Shown here one piece after another: positions 27,077 to 35,000 of a DNA stretch of 64,000 nucleotides. The first letter of the stretch is position 1. Every line of letters begins with the position of its first letter. The position numbers were made by a program, and so were the translations under genes. Source of the stretch: Ancrocorticia sp047602305. Its GTDB lineage: Bacteria; Actinomycetota; Actinomycetes; Actinomycetales; Actinomycetaceae. A model generated the notes under the pieces. That model was not told where the DNA came from and did no database searches. It saw only the letters and a list, made by a program, of their open reading frames with translations. Location of the stretch: positions 3,286,001-3,350,000 of the forward strand of contig JASGHO010000001.1 of assembly GCA_047602305.1 (NCBI GenBank). Direction: 5' to 3'.

Positions 27077-27928
27077 ATGCGCTGGTTGATTGCCGGAGCC
27101 AAGGGAATGCTCGGTCAGGATCTCGTGGAGCGAGTGCTGCGCGACGGACACGACGTCGTCGCCGTTGATCGCGACGAAATCGACATCACCGATCCCCACA
27201 GCGTTGCTCAGGTGGTCAAGGATATTGACGTGCTGGTCAACGTCGCCGCCTTCACCGCGGTGGACAAGGCCGAAGAAGAAGAGGCCGCCGCCTTCACCGT
27301 CAACGCTACCGGCCCCGAAATTCTTGCTCGTCGCTGCGCTGAGCTTGGCGCGCGCATCGTGCACATTTCCACCGACTACGTTTTCGGTGGCGACGCGACG
27401 TCTCCCTACCAGGAGAACGAGCTCATGGAGCCCAAGGGTGCCTACGGCCGCACCAAGGCCGCGGGCGAGTGGGCAGTGCGCGTCAACACCGATAACTACC
27501 TCATCGTGCGTACCGCCTGGCTCTACGGCAAGCACGGCAACTCTTTCCCCGCCACCATGAAGCGCCTGGTCGAGGCCAACGGCACCGTCAACGTTGTGAC
27601 GGACGAAGTCGGACAGCCTACCTGGACTGTGGACCTCGCCGATCTTATTGTGCGTCTGATTGACGCCAAGGCACCCTCCGGTATCTACCACGGCACCTCG
27701 TCGGGCGCTACCAACTGGAACGGTTTCGCGAAGGCCGTCATGGAGTCGATCGGCAAGGATCCTGAGGTCATCAAGGAGACCACCGCAGCCGCCTTCAACC
27801 GTCCGGCACCCCGCCCGCACTACTCGGTGCTCGGTCACCTCGCGTTGGAGCGCATCGGCGTCGATCCCATCGGTAACTGGGAAGAGCGCTGGAAGGAAGC
27901 CTCCAGCATCGTTCTTTCCGAGGACTGA
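27077..27928 (+). CDS. rmlD: dTDP-4-dehydrorhamnose reductase (RmlD)
   Basis: The 283-residue extended SDR catalyses the last step of dTDP-L-rhamnose synthesis using NADPH. Visible features: the Rossmann loop WLIAGAKGMLGQDL, NVAAFTAVDKAEEE, VHISTDYVFGG, and the catalytic Tyr-Lys pair in YGRTKAAGEW. The C-terminal part carries NRPAPRPHYSVLG. It stands alone here; rmlB, rmlC and rmlA lie 5, 19 and 34 kb away in separate units. It would feed WbbL and the rhamnan-type proteins. Confidence 0.95.
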   Translation: MRWLIAGAKGMLGQDLVERVLRDGHDVVAVDRDEIDITDPHSVAQVVKDIDVLVNVAAFTAVDKAEEEEAAAFTVNATGPEILARRCAELGARIVHISTDYVFGGDATSPYQENELMEPKGAYGRTKAAGEWAVRVNTDNYLIVRTAWLYGKHGNSFPATMKRLVEANGTVNVVTDEVGQPTWTVDLADLIVRLIDAKAPSGIYHGTSSGATNWNGFAKAVMESIGKDPEVIKETTAAAFNRPAPRPHYSVLGHLALERIGVDPIGNWEERWKEASSIVLSED

Positions 27929-27961
27929 TCTCTCGGGGCGAGGGACTGTTGGGGAGGGCCT

Positions 27962-28018
27962 GAGATTGCGCCGATAGGTCTCGATCTGTTGGCCACGTCC
28001 TGTCGGCCACAACCTGTT
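27962..28018 (+). mobile_element. Possible decayed remnant of the MITE-like element
   Basis: GAGATTGCGCCGATAGG at 27962-27978 differs by only two bases from each of the left ends of copies A and B, and GGCCACAACCTGTTGG near 28006 resembles their right end. No TAA repeat flanks it and the middle is missing. A chance match cannot be excluded. Confidence 0.3.
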
Positions 28019-28055
28019 GGTGGGATATCTTGGCCGCCCCGCCTGAAAGTTAGAT

Positions 28056-28112
28056 GAAGGGTTTGTACACGACGTCGCCGAAATTAGCCGGGGTGTCGTG
28101 TACAAACCCTTC
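28056..28112. terminator. 18-bp perfect inverted repeat after rmlD
   Basis: GAAGGGTTTGTACACGAC (28056-28073) and its perfect complement (28095-28112) flank a 21-base loop. It lies 128 bases after the rmlD stop, farther than a typical terminator, and no T-run follows, so an operator or processing hairpin is possible. Confidence 0.5.
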
Positions 28113-28216
28113 GTTGATGGTGCGGGTCAGACTTGCTGTGGGCCGTGACATACTGGCGTGGTCTCTAGATGACTGATTCCTCAGTCTGGTGGAATGGTGG
28201 CTGCATTTGATCGTCG

Positions 28217-28258
28217 TGAGGGGTTCGCTGTGCGTATATATGCGCAGCGAACCCCTCA
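28217..28258. promoter_or_regulatory. 42-bp near-perfect palindrome before the DUF2142 gene
   Basis: TGAGGGGTTCGCTG (28217-28230) pairs with CAGCGAACCCCTCA (28245-28258), and the inner bases close on TATATA with only two G-T pairs. Its centre is at 28237.5, about 106 bases before the chosen GTG start. It could be an operator or a hairpin in the leader RNA. Confidence 0.5.
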
Positions 28259-28343
28259 GAGCGACTATTTGCATCGCCATACTCGGCAGCGAGTGTCCTC
28301 CAGCCGTGGCCGACTTGAATTGCAGTGGGGGAGAGGTGATCGT

Positions 28344-30683
28344 GTGTCGCGGCGCTTTGTGGCGGTGACCGGCGTTCTGACTGCAGCCTTCTTCGTATGG
28401 CAGGTGCTGTGGGCGGTTCTTACTCCCGCGTTTCGATCCCCCGATGAGCCAGTGCATTTCAACTCGGTAGTGCGAGTAGCAGATGGCGGCGGTTGGCCAG
28501 ATCCGGGGGAGGCGCGCATCAGTTCTTCGGTGATGGAGGCGGTGCGCGAGTCGGGAATGATTTCGGCCGATGCCGTAGGATTCTCTTTCCGAGACCGCAC
28601 CCGCGTTCTGGGTAGCCGCGAAGAGTACCCGGAGATTCCGTGCTTTGCGGATACCGAAGTGACGCCGCACTCCGAGCGAGTCTCTGCGAGCGGGGTCGCG
28701 CCGTCCGGCGGTGGCGAGTCGGCTGGCGGTGGCGATGCCCTTGCCAAGGAAGGTCGCGTTTCTGAGGCGGGCGAGCAAGCAACCGATGGGAGTGATTCTC
28801 CTGATCTGGGCGCGGTGGAAGCTGTGGATGGTGAAAGTGCTGTGTCAGGTGGGGCCGGTACTCACGATCGGGGTATGGCTGATACTGCGACCAGCGAGAA
28901 CGCTGGCGCTACCGAGATTGTTGACCAGATGACACAGCACCCGCCGCTCTTCTATGTGCTGGAAGCTGCGGTGTTTCGCGCGGTGGGCGCCGGAGATTGG
29001 CCGTGGGACAGGCAGCTTCTTCTCATGCGTGTGGTGTCCGCGCTCATGGCGCTGCCCCTTGTGCCGTGCGCTGTTTATGCAACTCGGCGAGCGGGAGCGA
29101 GCCGCCGCCTCGCGCTGAGCGCCGGGGTCCTTTCCTTCGCGATTCCGCAGTTGGCCTATGTGACTGGGTCACTCAATAACGACGCGCTCGCCATCGGCAC
29201 CGGAGCATTGTGCCTGGCAGCCGCCTGCGCAGCCATGTTTGGGAGTGGTGGCTGGCGAACGGCCTGGGTGGCAGGCCTCGCCCTAGGGCTCGGCCTGTGG
29301 TCCAAGGGAACCTTCATCCCCATGGGATTAACGGTGGGATTGGCTTTCCTCGCCAATTCCAGGTTGGGGTGGCGTCAGCGATTCCTCCGGGCAATATGTG
29401 CTGGTGGTATCGGTGTAGCGGCCGGAGGTTTCTGGTGGGTGCGCAACGTCCTGCTCTTCGGGGTGCTGCAGCCCGCGGGATATCAGAGCGCCTTCCGCGC
29501 ACCAGGTTCGGATGTTCGGCACTTCTTTGACGTGGCGTTCCGCAATCTCACCGAGTCATTTTGGGGCCGCTTCGACTGGATGGACTGGCCTCTGAGCGCG
29601 CCACTGGTGTGGACTCTCACCGTTGTGGCCTACGCGATCATCCTCATCGCGATGTTCGCCGGGATTGGCGGAAAAAGCGAGGCGCGGCGCGAGGAGACTA
29701 TGGCTGCTGAGTTAGTAGTCGGGCCACAGGAAGCACGCGCGGCGTGGTCGCTGCAGGTCGTTCAGGCACATCGCACGCCGCAGGAATATCGCACGCCGCA
29801 GGAATATCGCACGCCGCAGGAACGCCAGACGAATCAGACTCGATCGATGCAGCTGGCCCAGCGGCTTGTGCTGTTGTCCTACTTCGCCCTTGTGACTGCT
29901 CTTCTTCTTGCCCAGGCATGGACTCAGTACCGTGACGGCGGCATCATCCCTGGAACGCAGGGGCGTTATCTCTTCCCAGGTATTGTGGGAGCGCTCGCGG
30001 TGTGGGCATTGGGACTTGGCTCGTTGGGGCTCGCTCTGACGCGGGTCTCCGGTTTCTTTTCTTCGCAACGCACCCAAGTCGCTACGCGGTCCCGGGACTC
30101 GCGTCATTTCCGGTCACAACACAACCGAGTTCCCGTCTCGACGAAGTCCTCTCACGACGAGCATGCGCCTCAGCCAAACAATTCATTGAATAAAGAATTT
30201 TCGCGCGGCCGATTCTTGCCGCGCCTTGCGCCGCTGCTCGTCACCACCCCGGCAGTTCTTATCGCGGCCTACTCAGCCCTGGCCTGGGCGCGAGCGTGTT
30301 ATCCGATGACTAGCGCCACTTCAGGCGCCTCACACGCCCTCGCACAAACGTCCGCGAGTGGTCTTCTCGAAACCCTTGGCGCCGCCGTCGCCGTTGATGC
30401 GCAGCGATGGTCCCTCGTTGCTGGGCTGGGGGCGGGGCCTTTGACGGCCGTTGTCGTCCTGGGAACGTGTGCGCTGCTCGTCGCGGCACTCACCCCGCTC
30501 ATCCCACTGGCCCCGCTCACCGTCACCGACCCTCAGTCAAAGGAAGATTCACGGGCTACCTCTCCGAAGGAGGACGCGCAGGCTACCCCTCCAAAGAAGG
30601 ACGCGCAGGCTACCCCTCCAAAGAAGGACGCGCAGGCTACCCCTCCAAAGAAGGACGCGCGGGCTACCCCTCCAAAGGATTGA
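28344..30683 (+). CDS. DUF2142 family polytopic membrane protein
   Basis: GTG 28344 (SRRFVAVTG) is preferred because GAGAGG lies 8 bases upstream and the longer frame crosses the 28217 palindrome. The 779-residue protein has about eleven membrane helices, the family motif FRSPDEPVHF near the N-terminus and MTQHPPLFYVLEA before the second helix. A Gly/Glu/Ser-rich insert (about 110-195), a YRTPQE repeat near 29760-29825, and a tail of ATPPKKDAQ repeats are expansions not expected in the core family. The stop codon lies inside 102-bp element copy 2. DUF2142 proteins are thought to be glycosyltransferase-like with a GT-C fold. Confidence 0.8.
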   Translation: MSRRFVAVTGVLTAAFFVWQVLWAVLTPAFRSPDEPVHFNSVVRVADGGGWPDPGEARISSSVMEAVRESGMISADAVGFSFRDRTRVLGSREEYPEIPCFADTEVTPHSERVSASGVAPSGGGESAGGGDALAKEGRVSEAGEQATDGSDSPDLGAVEAVDGESAVSGGAGTHDRGMADTATSENAGATEIVDQMTQHPPLFYVLEAAVFRAVGAGDWPWDRQLLLMRVVSALMALPLVPCAVYATRRAGASRRLALSAGVLSFAIPQLAYVTGSLNNDALAIGTGALCLAAACAAMFGSGGWRTAWVAGLALGLGLWSKGTFIPMGLTVGLAFLANSRLGWRQRFLRAICAGGIGVAAGGFWWVRNVLLFGVLQPAGYQSAFRAPGSDVRHFFDVAFRNLTESFWGRFDWMDWPLSAPLVWTLTVVAYAIILIAMFAGIGGKSEARREETMAAELVVGPQEARAAWSLQVVQAHRTPQEYRTPQEYRTPQERQTNQTRSMQLAQRLVLLSYFALVTALLLAQAWTQYRDGGIIPGTQGRYLFPGIVGALAVWALGLGSLGLALTRVSGFFSSQRTQVATRSRDSRHFRSQHNRVPVSTKSSHDEHAPQPNNSLNKEFSRGRFLPRLAPLLVTTPAVLIAAYSALAWARACYPMTSATSGASHALAQTSASGLLETLGAAVAVDAQRWSLVAGLGAGPLTAVVVLGTCALLVAALTPLIPLAPLTVTDPQSKEDSRATSPKEDAQATPPKKDAQATPPKKDAQATPPKKDARATPPKD

Positions 30684-30775
30684 GGAAAATGGAAAGGGTT
30701 GAGCCCCGCAGCACGTCCACGCGGCTCAATCCTTTCCAAAAAGCTCAATCCTTTCCCAAACGCTCAATTCTTTAC
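30651..30775 (+). repeat. 102-bp 19-mer repeat element, copy 2 (element 30674-30775)
   Basis: Units begin at 30674, 30691, 30725, 30744 and 30763, the same offsets as in the other copies. The first unit supplies the TGA stop of the DUF2142 gene. The preceding 23 bases (30651-30673) are also shared with copy 3, so 125 bp are common to the two sites and the two form direct repeats around 30776-32419. Confidence 0.85.
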
Positions 30776-30790
30776 CGGTCCGGATGGGGC

Positions 30791-31090
30791 GGGACGTGTG
30801 GGGTAGGGCCGGGTGGGGAGAAATGTGAGGTGCGGATTGCGGGATGTGTGGGGTAGGTCATGGTGGTCCGGACTGGGAAGATTGCGAGGGGTGGATTGTG
30901 GGGCGGGACGTGTGGGGTAGGGCCGGGTGGGGAGAAATGTGAGGTGCGGATTGCGGGATGTGTGGGGTCGGTCACGGTGGTCCGGACTAGGAAGATTGCG
31001 AGGGGTGGATTGTGGTGGGGTCGGTCATGGTGGTCCGGACTGGGAAGATTGCGAGGTGCGGATTGCGGGACGTGTGTGGAAGGTCACGGC
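30791..31090 (+). repeat. 114-bp tandem repeat, about two and a half copies
   Basis: GGGACGTGTGGGGTAGGGCC begins at 30791 and again at 30905. The unit includes GAAATGTGAGGTGCGGATTG and TGGTCCGGACTGGGAAG; later copies are truncated and reshuffled. It is G-rich on the plus strand. No ORF with a ribosome site is convincing here, so the span 30684-31146 holds only repeats. Confidence 0.75.
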
Positions 31091-31146
31091 GGTCCGGGCT
31101 GTGAGGGACGGGAGCGCGCCGCTCCTCACCGCCCTCTGCTCTCCCT

Positions 31147-32241
31147 CTACGAGCGCGAAGTACCAGGTGACCGGAACGGCTTCGCGCGTTGAATCAGCTC
31201 CCGATTGGCCGAGGGCGCGGTGATGGCGACAGGCGGCACGGCGCTCCCGCCGCGGCGAAGGAACTTGTGGATCAGCCGAGCGACAGCCTCCGGATTGTCC
31301 AACTGATTCCACGAAAGATTGACGACCTCATATCCGGCCGAGCGCAACAGAGATTCCCTGGCCTTTTCTCGTGCGAATCGTCGGCCGCGCTCCGAATCAT
31401 CGCCGTACTTCCCTTCTCCGTTGAACTCGACGATGACCATTCTGTCCCGCCACACGAAATCGCCGTAGAATTCGTGTCCCTCAACCGTGATCCGGTACTG
31501 CAAGGTTGGGAGGGGAAGTCCGAAGGCGTGAATGATCCAGAGAACTCGGGCTTCTGCAACGCTTTCCACCTGCCCACTCACGCGCGAGATGATCTCTTTG
31601 GCACGCCGTTGACCTCCAGTTTTGGAGAGCTTCTCGACCAACTCCATCATCCGAGTCCGAACCGCTTCCTCCCTTTCAACAAAGGCGGCGTCATTACGAT
31701 CCATGTAGACATCGCCGGATGTGGCAAGTCGCCCGAGAATGGAACACGCAGTGACGAAAGCACTCTCACTCGCTGCCAAGCGAGCCACGTCCACGGCAGT
31801 CTGTTCGAGAGAAGTGACACGAATACCCTGTCCTACCGTCAGTCCGCGGGTCACATGCGTGGGCATCTTCATGGGCCGCACATACAGTGGCGACGGCGAA
31901 TACGGATCGCGACGAAACTCTCGCACGTTGCGCCGTCCCTTTGACTTGTACAGGTCAATATTTCGGACCTCTGGCCACACCGGGTGTCCGAGCAGCATGG
32001 CTGCGGTGAGCCCCGCGAATACTGTCGTTTCAGGACACTGCATCGAAAGCACCGCAATATATGCGAGGAGCGTATCGAGCCGAGATGAACCTGTGGTTCG
32101 CGGCTCGACGAGGTAGCCGGGTTGTGGTTTCCACCAACCCTTGCTCTCGAGCTCACGTACTTCGGTCTTGGACATCGACGACGACGTCGCGACGTTCGGC
32201 AAGCTGATGACATCTCGACTCATGAACATGTGAGCCATCAT
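31147..32241 (-). CDS. AbiEi-like protein with C-terminal DUF559/VSR-type nuclease-like domain
   Basis: The 364-residue protein has an N-terminal winged-helix-like region (SKTEVRELESKGWWKPQPGYLVEP), typical of AbiEi-type antitoxins, a middle TSLEQTAVDVARLAASESAFVTACSIL segment split by short linkers, and a C-terminal restriction-like fold: GHEFYGDFVWRDRMVIVEFN, then KARESLLRSAGYEVVNLSWN. This domain order is common in actinobacteria and annotated as antitoxin or DUF559. No AbiEii toxin gene is adjacent. It lies alone between two 125-bp direct repeats, which suggests the block could have been gained or lost by recombination. Confidence 0.65.
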   Translation of the reverse strand: MMAHMFMSRDVISLPNVATSSSMSKTEVRELESKGWWKPQPGYLVEPRTTGSSRLDTLLAYIAVLSMQCPETTVFAGLTAAMLLGHPVWPEVRNIDLYKSKGRRNVREFRRDPYSPSPLYVRPMKMPTHVTRGLTVGQGIRVTSLEQTAVDVARLAASESAFVTACSILGRLATSGDVYMDRNDAAFVEREEAVRTRMMELVEKLSKTGGQRRAKEIISRVSGQVESVAEARVLWIIHAFGLPLPTLQYRITVEGHEFYGDFVWRDRMVIVEFNGEGKYGDDSERGRRFAREKARESLLRSAGYEVVNLSWNQLDNPEAVARLIHKFLRRGGSAVPPVAITAPSANRELIQRAKPFRSPGTSRS

Positions 32242-32419
32242 CCAGAATCTGGCTCTTCCTTGCAGAAGTTATCCACAGGTCCTGAAAGTTCTGGTCGTCG
32301 TTGGAAGAAAATCTGTGGATTACTTTGTTTTCCACAGGGTGGGTTGTGTGAGGTGGGTCGCTCACAGCCGCCCGTGTGCGTCAGCTGCGCGCAGGATGCG
32401 TAACGTCGTCGTCGATTAG

Positions 32420-32544
32420 AAGGACGCGCGGGCTATCTCTCCAAAGAATTGAGGAAAATGGAAAGGGTTGAGCCCGGCAGCACGTCCACGGGACTCAATC
32501 CTTCCCAAAAAACTCAATCCTTTCCGAAACACTCAATCCTTTGG
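32420..32544 (+). repeat. 102-bp 19-mer repeat element, copy 3 (element 32443-32544)
   Basis: Units start at 32443, 32460, 32494, 32513 and 32532. With the 23 bases before it, it matches the 125-bp block at 30651-30775, including one unit of the repeat that encodes the tail of the DUF2142 protein. It lies between the start of the AbiEi-like gene and the end of rmlB. Bases 32242-32419 hold no feature I can support. Confidence 0.85.
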
Positions 32545-32594
32545 TGCGCAATCGCAGCTGAGTGGTCCCGAACCCGGGTAATGAGCACAAGAGA

Positions 32595-32624
32595 GGGCCG
32601 GAGCCGCATATGCGACCCCGGCCC
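32595..32624 (-). terminator. 30-bp hairpin, probable rmlB terminator
   Basis: GGGCCGG (32595-32601) pairs with CCGGCCC (32618-32624), and the stem continues to a CGCATATGCG centre with two mismatches. It lies downstream of rmlB after the 21-bp repeat array. Confidence 0.5.
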
Positions 32625-32633
32625 CTCCTACAA

Positions 32634-32738
32634 ACCGAACTTACCGTCCGACCAACCGAACTTACCGTCCGACCAACCGAACTTACCGTCCGACCAACCG
32701 AACTTACCGTCCGACCAACCGAACTTACCGTCCGACCA
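32634..32738 (-). repeat. 21-bp tandem repeat, five perfect units after rmlB
   Basis: Five copies of a 21-bp unit (plus strand ACCGAACTTACCGTCCGACC plus A) run up to the rmlB stop, and a degenerate sixth overlaps it. Read on the minus strand in a frame different from rmlB, each unit encodes GWSDGKF. The unit would stay open if ribosomes changed frame at the stop, but nothing shows that they do. Confidence 0.85.
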
Positions 32739-32745
32739 ACCGGAC

Positions 32746-33738
32746 CTACTGCCCGGTCTTGGCGTACTTGGCCTCGACGGCGTCCTTCTGCGGACGCCAC
32801 CAGGCTTCGTTGGCCTTGTACCACTCGACGGTGTCATGAAGACCTGCGGCGAAGTCCTTGAAGGACGGCGCCCAGCCGGTCTCCTCGACGAGCTTCGAGT
32901 TGTCGATGGCGTAGCGCTGGTCGTGGCCGGGGCGATCGTTGACGTGATCGAAGTCGTCTGCATCGCGGCCGAACTCCTGCAGGATCATCTGGGTGACTTC
33001 GAGGTTGTTCTTCTCGCCGTCGGCGCCGATGAGGTAGGTCTCGCCCATGCGGCCCTTGTTGATGATGTCCCACACCGCGGTGTTGTGATCGAGCACGTGG
33101 ATCCAGTCGCGGACCTGCTCACCGGTGCCGTACACGCGCGGACGAATGCCGTCGATGAGGTTGGTGATGGTGCGCGGGATGAACTTCTCGATGTGCTGGT
33201 AGGGGCCGTAGTTGTTCGAGCAGTTCGAGATCGTGGCCTCGACGCCGAACGAACGCACCCATGCGCGCACGAGTAGGTCCGATGCTCCCTTGGAGGAGGA
33301 GTAGGGGGAGGAGGGGATGTAGGGGTCGCCGGGCTGGAAGCGGCGCGGCTCGTCGATTTCCAGATCGCCGTAGACCTCATCGGTGGAGATGTGGTGCAGG
33401 CGGGTGCCGTGGCGGCGCACTGCCTCCAGGATCTGGAACGTTCCCTCAATGTTGGTCCGAATGAACGGGGTGGGATCGTTGAGCGAGTTGTCGTTGTGGG
33501 ACTCGGCGGCGAAGTTCACCACCACGTCCGCATCCTTGACGAGGGGGTCGACGGTGTCGCGATCGGCGATATCGCCCACAACGAGTTCGACCCGGTCCAG
33601 GCCCTCGATCGAGGCGGGATTACCCGCATACGTGAGCTTGTCGAGAACGACGACATGGGCATCCGGGTATGCCGCAACGGTTGAGTGTACAAAGTTGGCA
33701 CCGATGAATCCGGCGCCTCCGGTCACGAGGACGCGCAT
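32746..33738 (-). CDS. rmlB: dTDP-glucose 4,6-dehydratase (RmlB)
   Basis: ATG 33738 has AAAGGA 8 bases upstream; an open frame before it is not coding. The 330-residue extended SDR has RVLVTGGAGFIGANFV, FAAESHNDNSL, HISTDEVYGDL with the catalytic Thr-Asp-Glu, and the catalytic Tyr-Lys in SPYSSSKGASD, then SNCSNNYGPYQHIEKFIP and GRPGHDQRYAID-like residues (NDRPGHDQRYAID). It makes dTDP-4-keto-6-deoxyglucose for rhamnose synthesis. TAAGAT on the minus strand (33771-33776) is a possible -10. Confidence 0.95.
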   Translation of the reverse strand: MRVLVTGGAGFIGANFVHSTVAAYPDAHVVVLDKLTYAGNPASIEGLDRVELVVGDIADRDTVDPLVKDADVVVNFAAESHNDNSLNDPTPFIRTNIEGTFQILEAVRRHGTRLHHISTDEVYGDLEIDEPRRFQPGDPYIPSSPYSSSKGASDLLVRAWVRSFGVEATISNCSNNYGPYQHIEKFIPRTITNLIDGIRPRVYGTGEQVRDWIHVLDHNTAVWDIINKGRMGETYLIGADGEKNNLEVTQMILQEFGRDADDFDHVNDRPGHDQRYAIDNSKLVEETGWAPSFKDFAAGLHDTVEWYKANEAWWRPQKDAVEAKYAKTGQ

Positions 33739-34177
33739 AGAAGTCCTTTCTGGGACGCTTGAACAAGTTGATCTTACCCGAGAATTTACCTGAAAAGTAC
33801 GGACATGGCGCCATCCACACAGATTTTGTTCGACGACGACGCCGTCGCGCCACCGGTCCGCACCCGCCGTACCCGCCCTGACCTGCTGAAGTAGCCTCGC
33901 ATCTGGGGACCGAGACCAGGACATAATCTGCCAGATGTACGCCGTCGTCGTTCCAGAACCTGCCCAACCGGTGCATACGGAACCCGCCCGCGACCCGCCG
34001 GACTGACGCCGTCGTCGTTCCCGTCCGCAACCCCGTCCGCGGCCCGCGTGAAACCTTCAGCTCTCAGCCGTTGTGGTGAAACTCAACGGCCAATTCGTAG
34101 CGCGTACCGGCCGGGTGTACAACAATAGAGCAGTGCCGCCCCGCCCGCCGCGGGTGCGCTGGACGAACGAGGTAGTG
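33739..34177. other. Intergenic region between rmlB and the Wzm gene
   Basis: The region holds the minus-strand rmlB promoter candidate and a plus-strand 29-codon ORF (33805-33894, MAPSTQILFDDDAVAPP) with a weak ribosome site, which I do not call. Two copies of GCCGTCGTCGTTCC lie near 33943 and 34011. The frame of the Wzm gene stays open upstream to 34073, but the N-terminus there does not look conserved. No strong plus-strand promoter is apparent. Confidence 0.4.
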
Positions 34178-34999
34178 GTGAGTAAAACCAACGTACGGGT
34201 GACGCAGCCTTTTTGGAAGCAGTGGAACCTGATTAGGGCCTTTGGCGATCGGGATCTGAAGTCGAAGTTCAATGGGACGGCTTTGGGGTGGATTTGGTCC
34301 CTGGTCGTGCCTCTTGCCTCGCTGGGTATCTATACGCTGATTTTTGGTGGGCTGTTCCAGATGCCGTCGCCGGAGATGGCGTCGCGCCACCAGGGAATCG
34401 GTATTTTCGCGATCTGGCTGTTCGCGGGTCTGACCGTGTGGGGGTTCTTCCAGAATTCCATCAACGCGGGTATCAATGGCCTGCTGAGTTGCGGCGGGCT
34501 GCTGCAGAAGGTGTATTTCCCCGCCTACGCGCCGGTGCTGGGTGCGGCGATGGCTGTGGCGGTGCAGTCGCTCATTGAGGTGGGCATTTTGCTGGTGGCT
34601 CTCGCGGTCCTCACGAACGTGGGGTGGACGTGGCTGCTTGTTCCGTTCTTCCTGGCGCTGCTGGTGGTGTTCACCGGGGCGATGGCCACGATTATTGCGA
34701 TCTGGAACGTCTACGTTCGCGACCTCGCCCAGCTGGTGGGCGTGGCGCTGCAGCTGCTCTTCTACGCCACTCCGATCATTTACAGCCCGGCCATCCTGGA
34801 GAGGTTCGGCTTCGTGCACACGCTCGTCACCTCGATGCCGGTGGCCGAGTTCATCGGCCTGTTCCGTTCCCTCGTCTACGAGCTGAAGCCGGGTTCGCTC
34901 GGCACCTGGGGCGCGTGCGCGGCGTGGGCCGGTGCGGCTCTGCTGGCCAGCATGTGGGTGTATCGCCGCTGGGGCGCCGATCTGGGGGAGAGGATCTGA
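34178..34999 (+). CDS. wzm: ABC-2 polysaccharide export permease (Wzm/RfbD type)
   Basis: GTG 34178 (SKTNVRVTQPFW) is chosen because GAGG lies 5 bases upstream and gives 273 residues, a normal size. The cytoplasmic start FWKQWNLIRAFGDRDLKSKFNGTALGWIWSL is diagnostic, though long runs are shared by many ABC-2 permeases. Six membrane helices follow, ending at WVYRRWGADLGERI. With the ATPase encoded 1 base downstream it would export a lipid-linked glycan made in the cytosol. An upstream GTG at 34073 is the alternative start. Confidence 0.88.
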   Translation: MSKTNVRVTQPFWKQWNLIRAFGDRDLKSKFNGTALGWIWSLVVPLASLGIYTLIFGGLFQMPSPEMASRHQGIGIFAIWLFAGLTVWGFFQNSINAGINGLLSCGGLLQKVYFPAYAPVLGAAMAVAVQSLIEVGILLVALAVLTNVGWTWLLVPFFLALLVVFTGAMATIIAIWNVYVRDLAQLVGVALQLLFYATPIIYSPAILERFGFVHTLVTSMPVAEFIGLFRSLVYELKPGSLGTWGACAAWAGAALLASMWVYRRWGADLGERI

Positions 35000-35000
35000 T

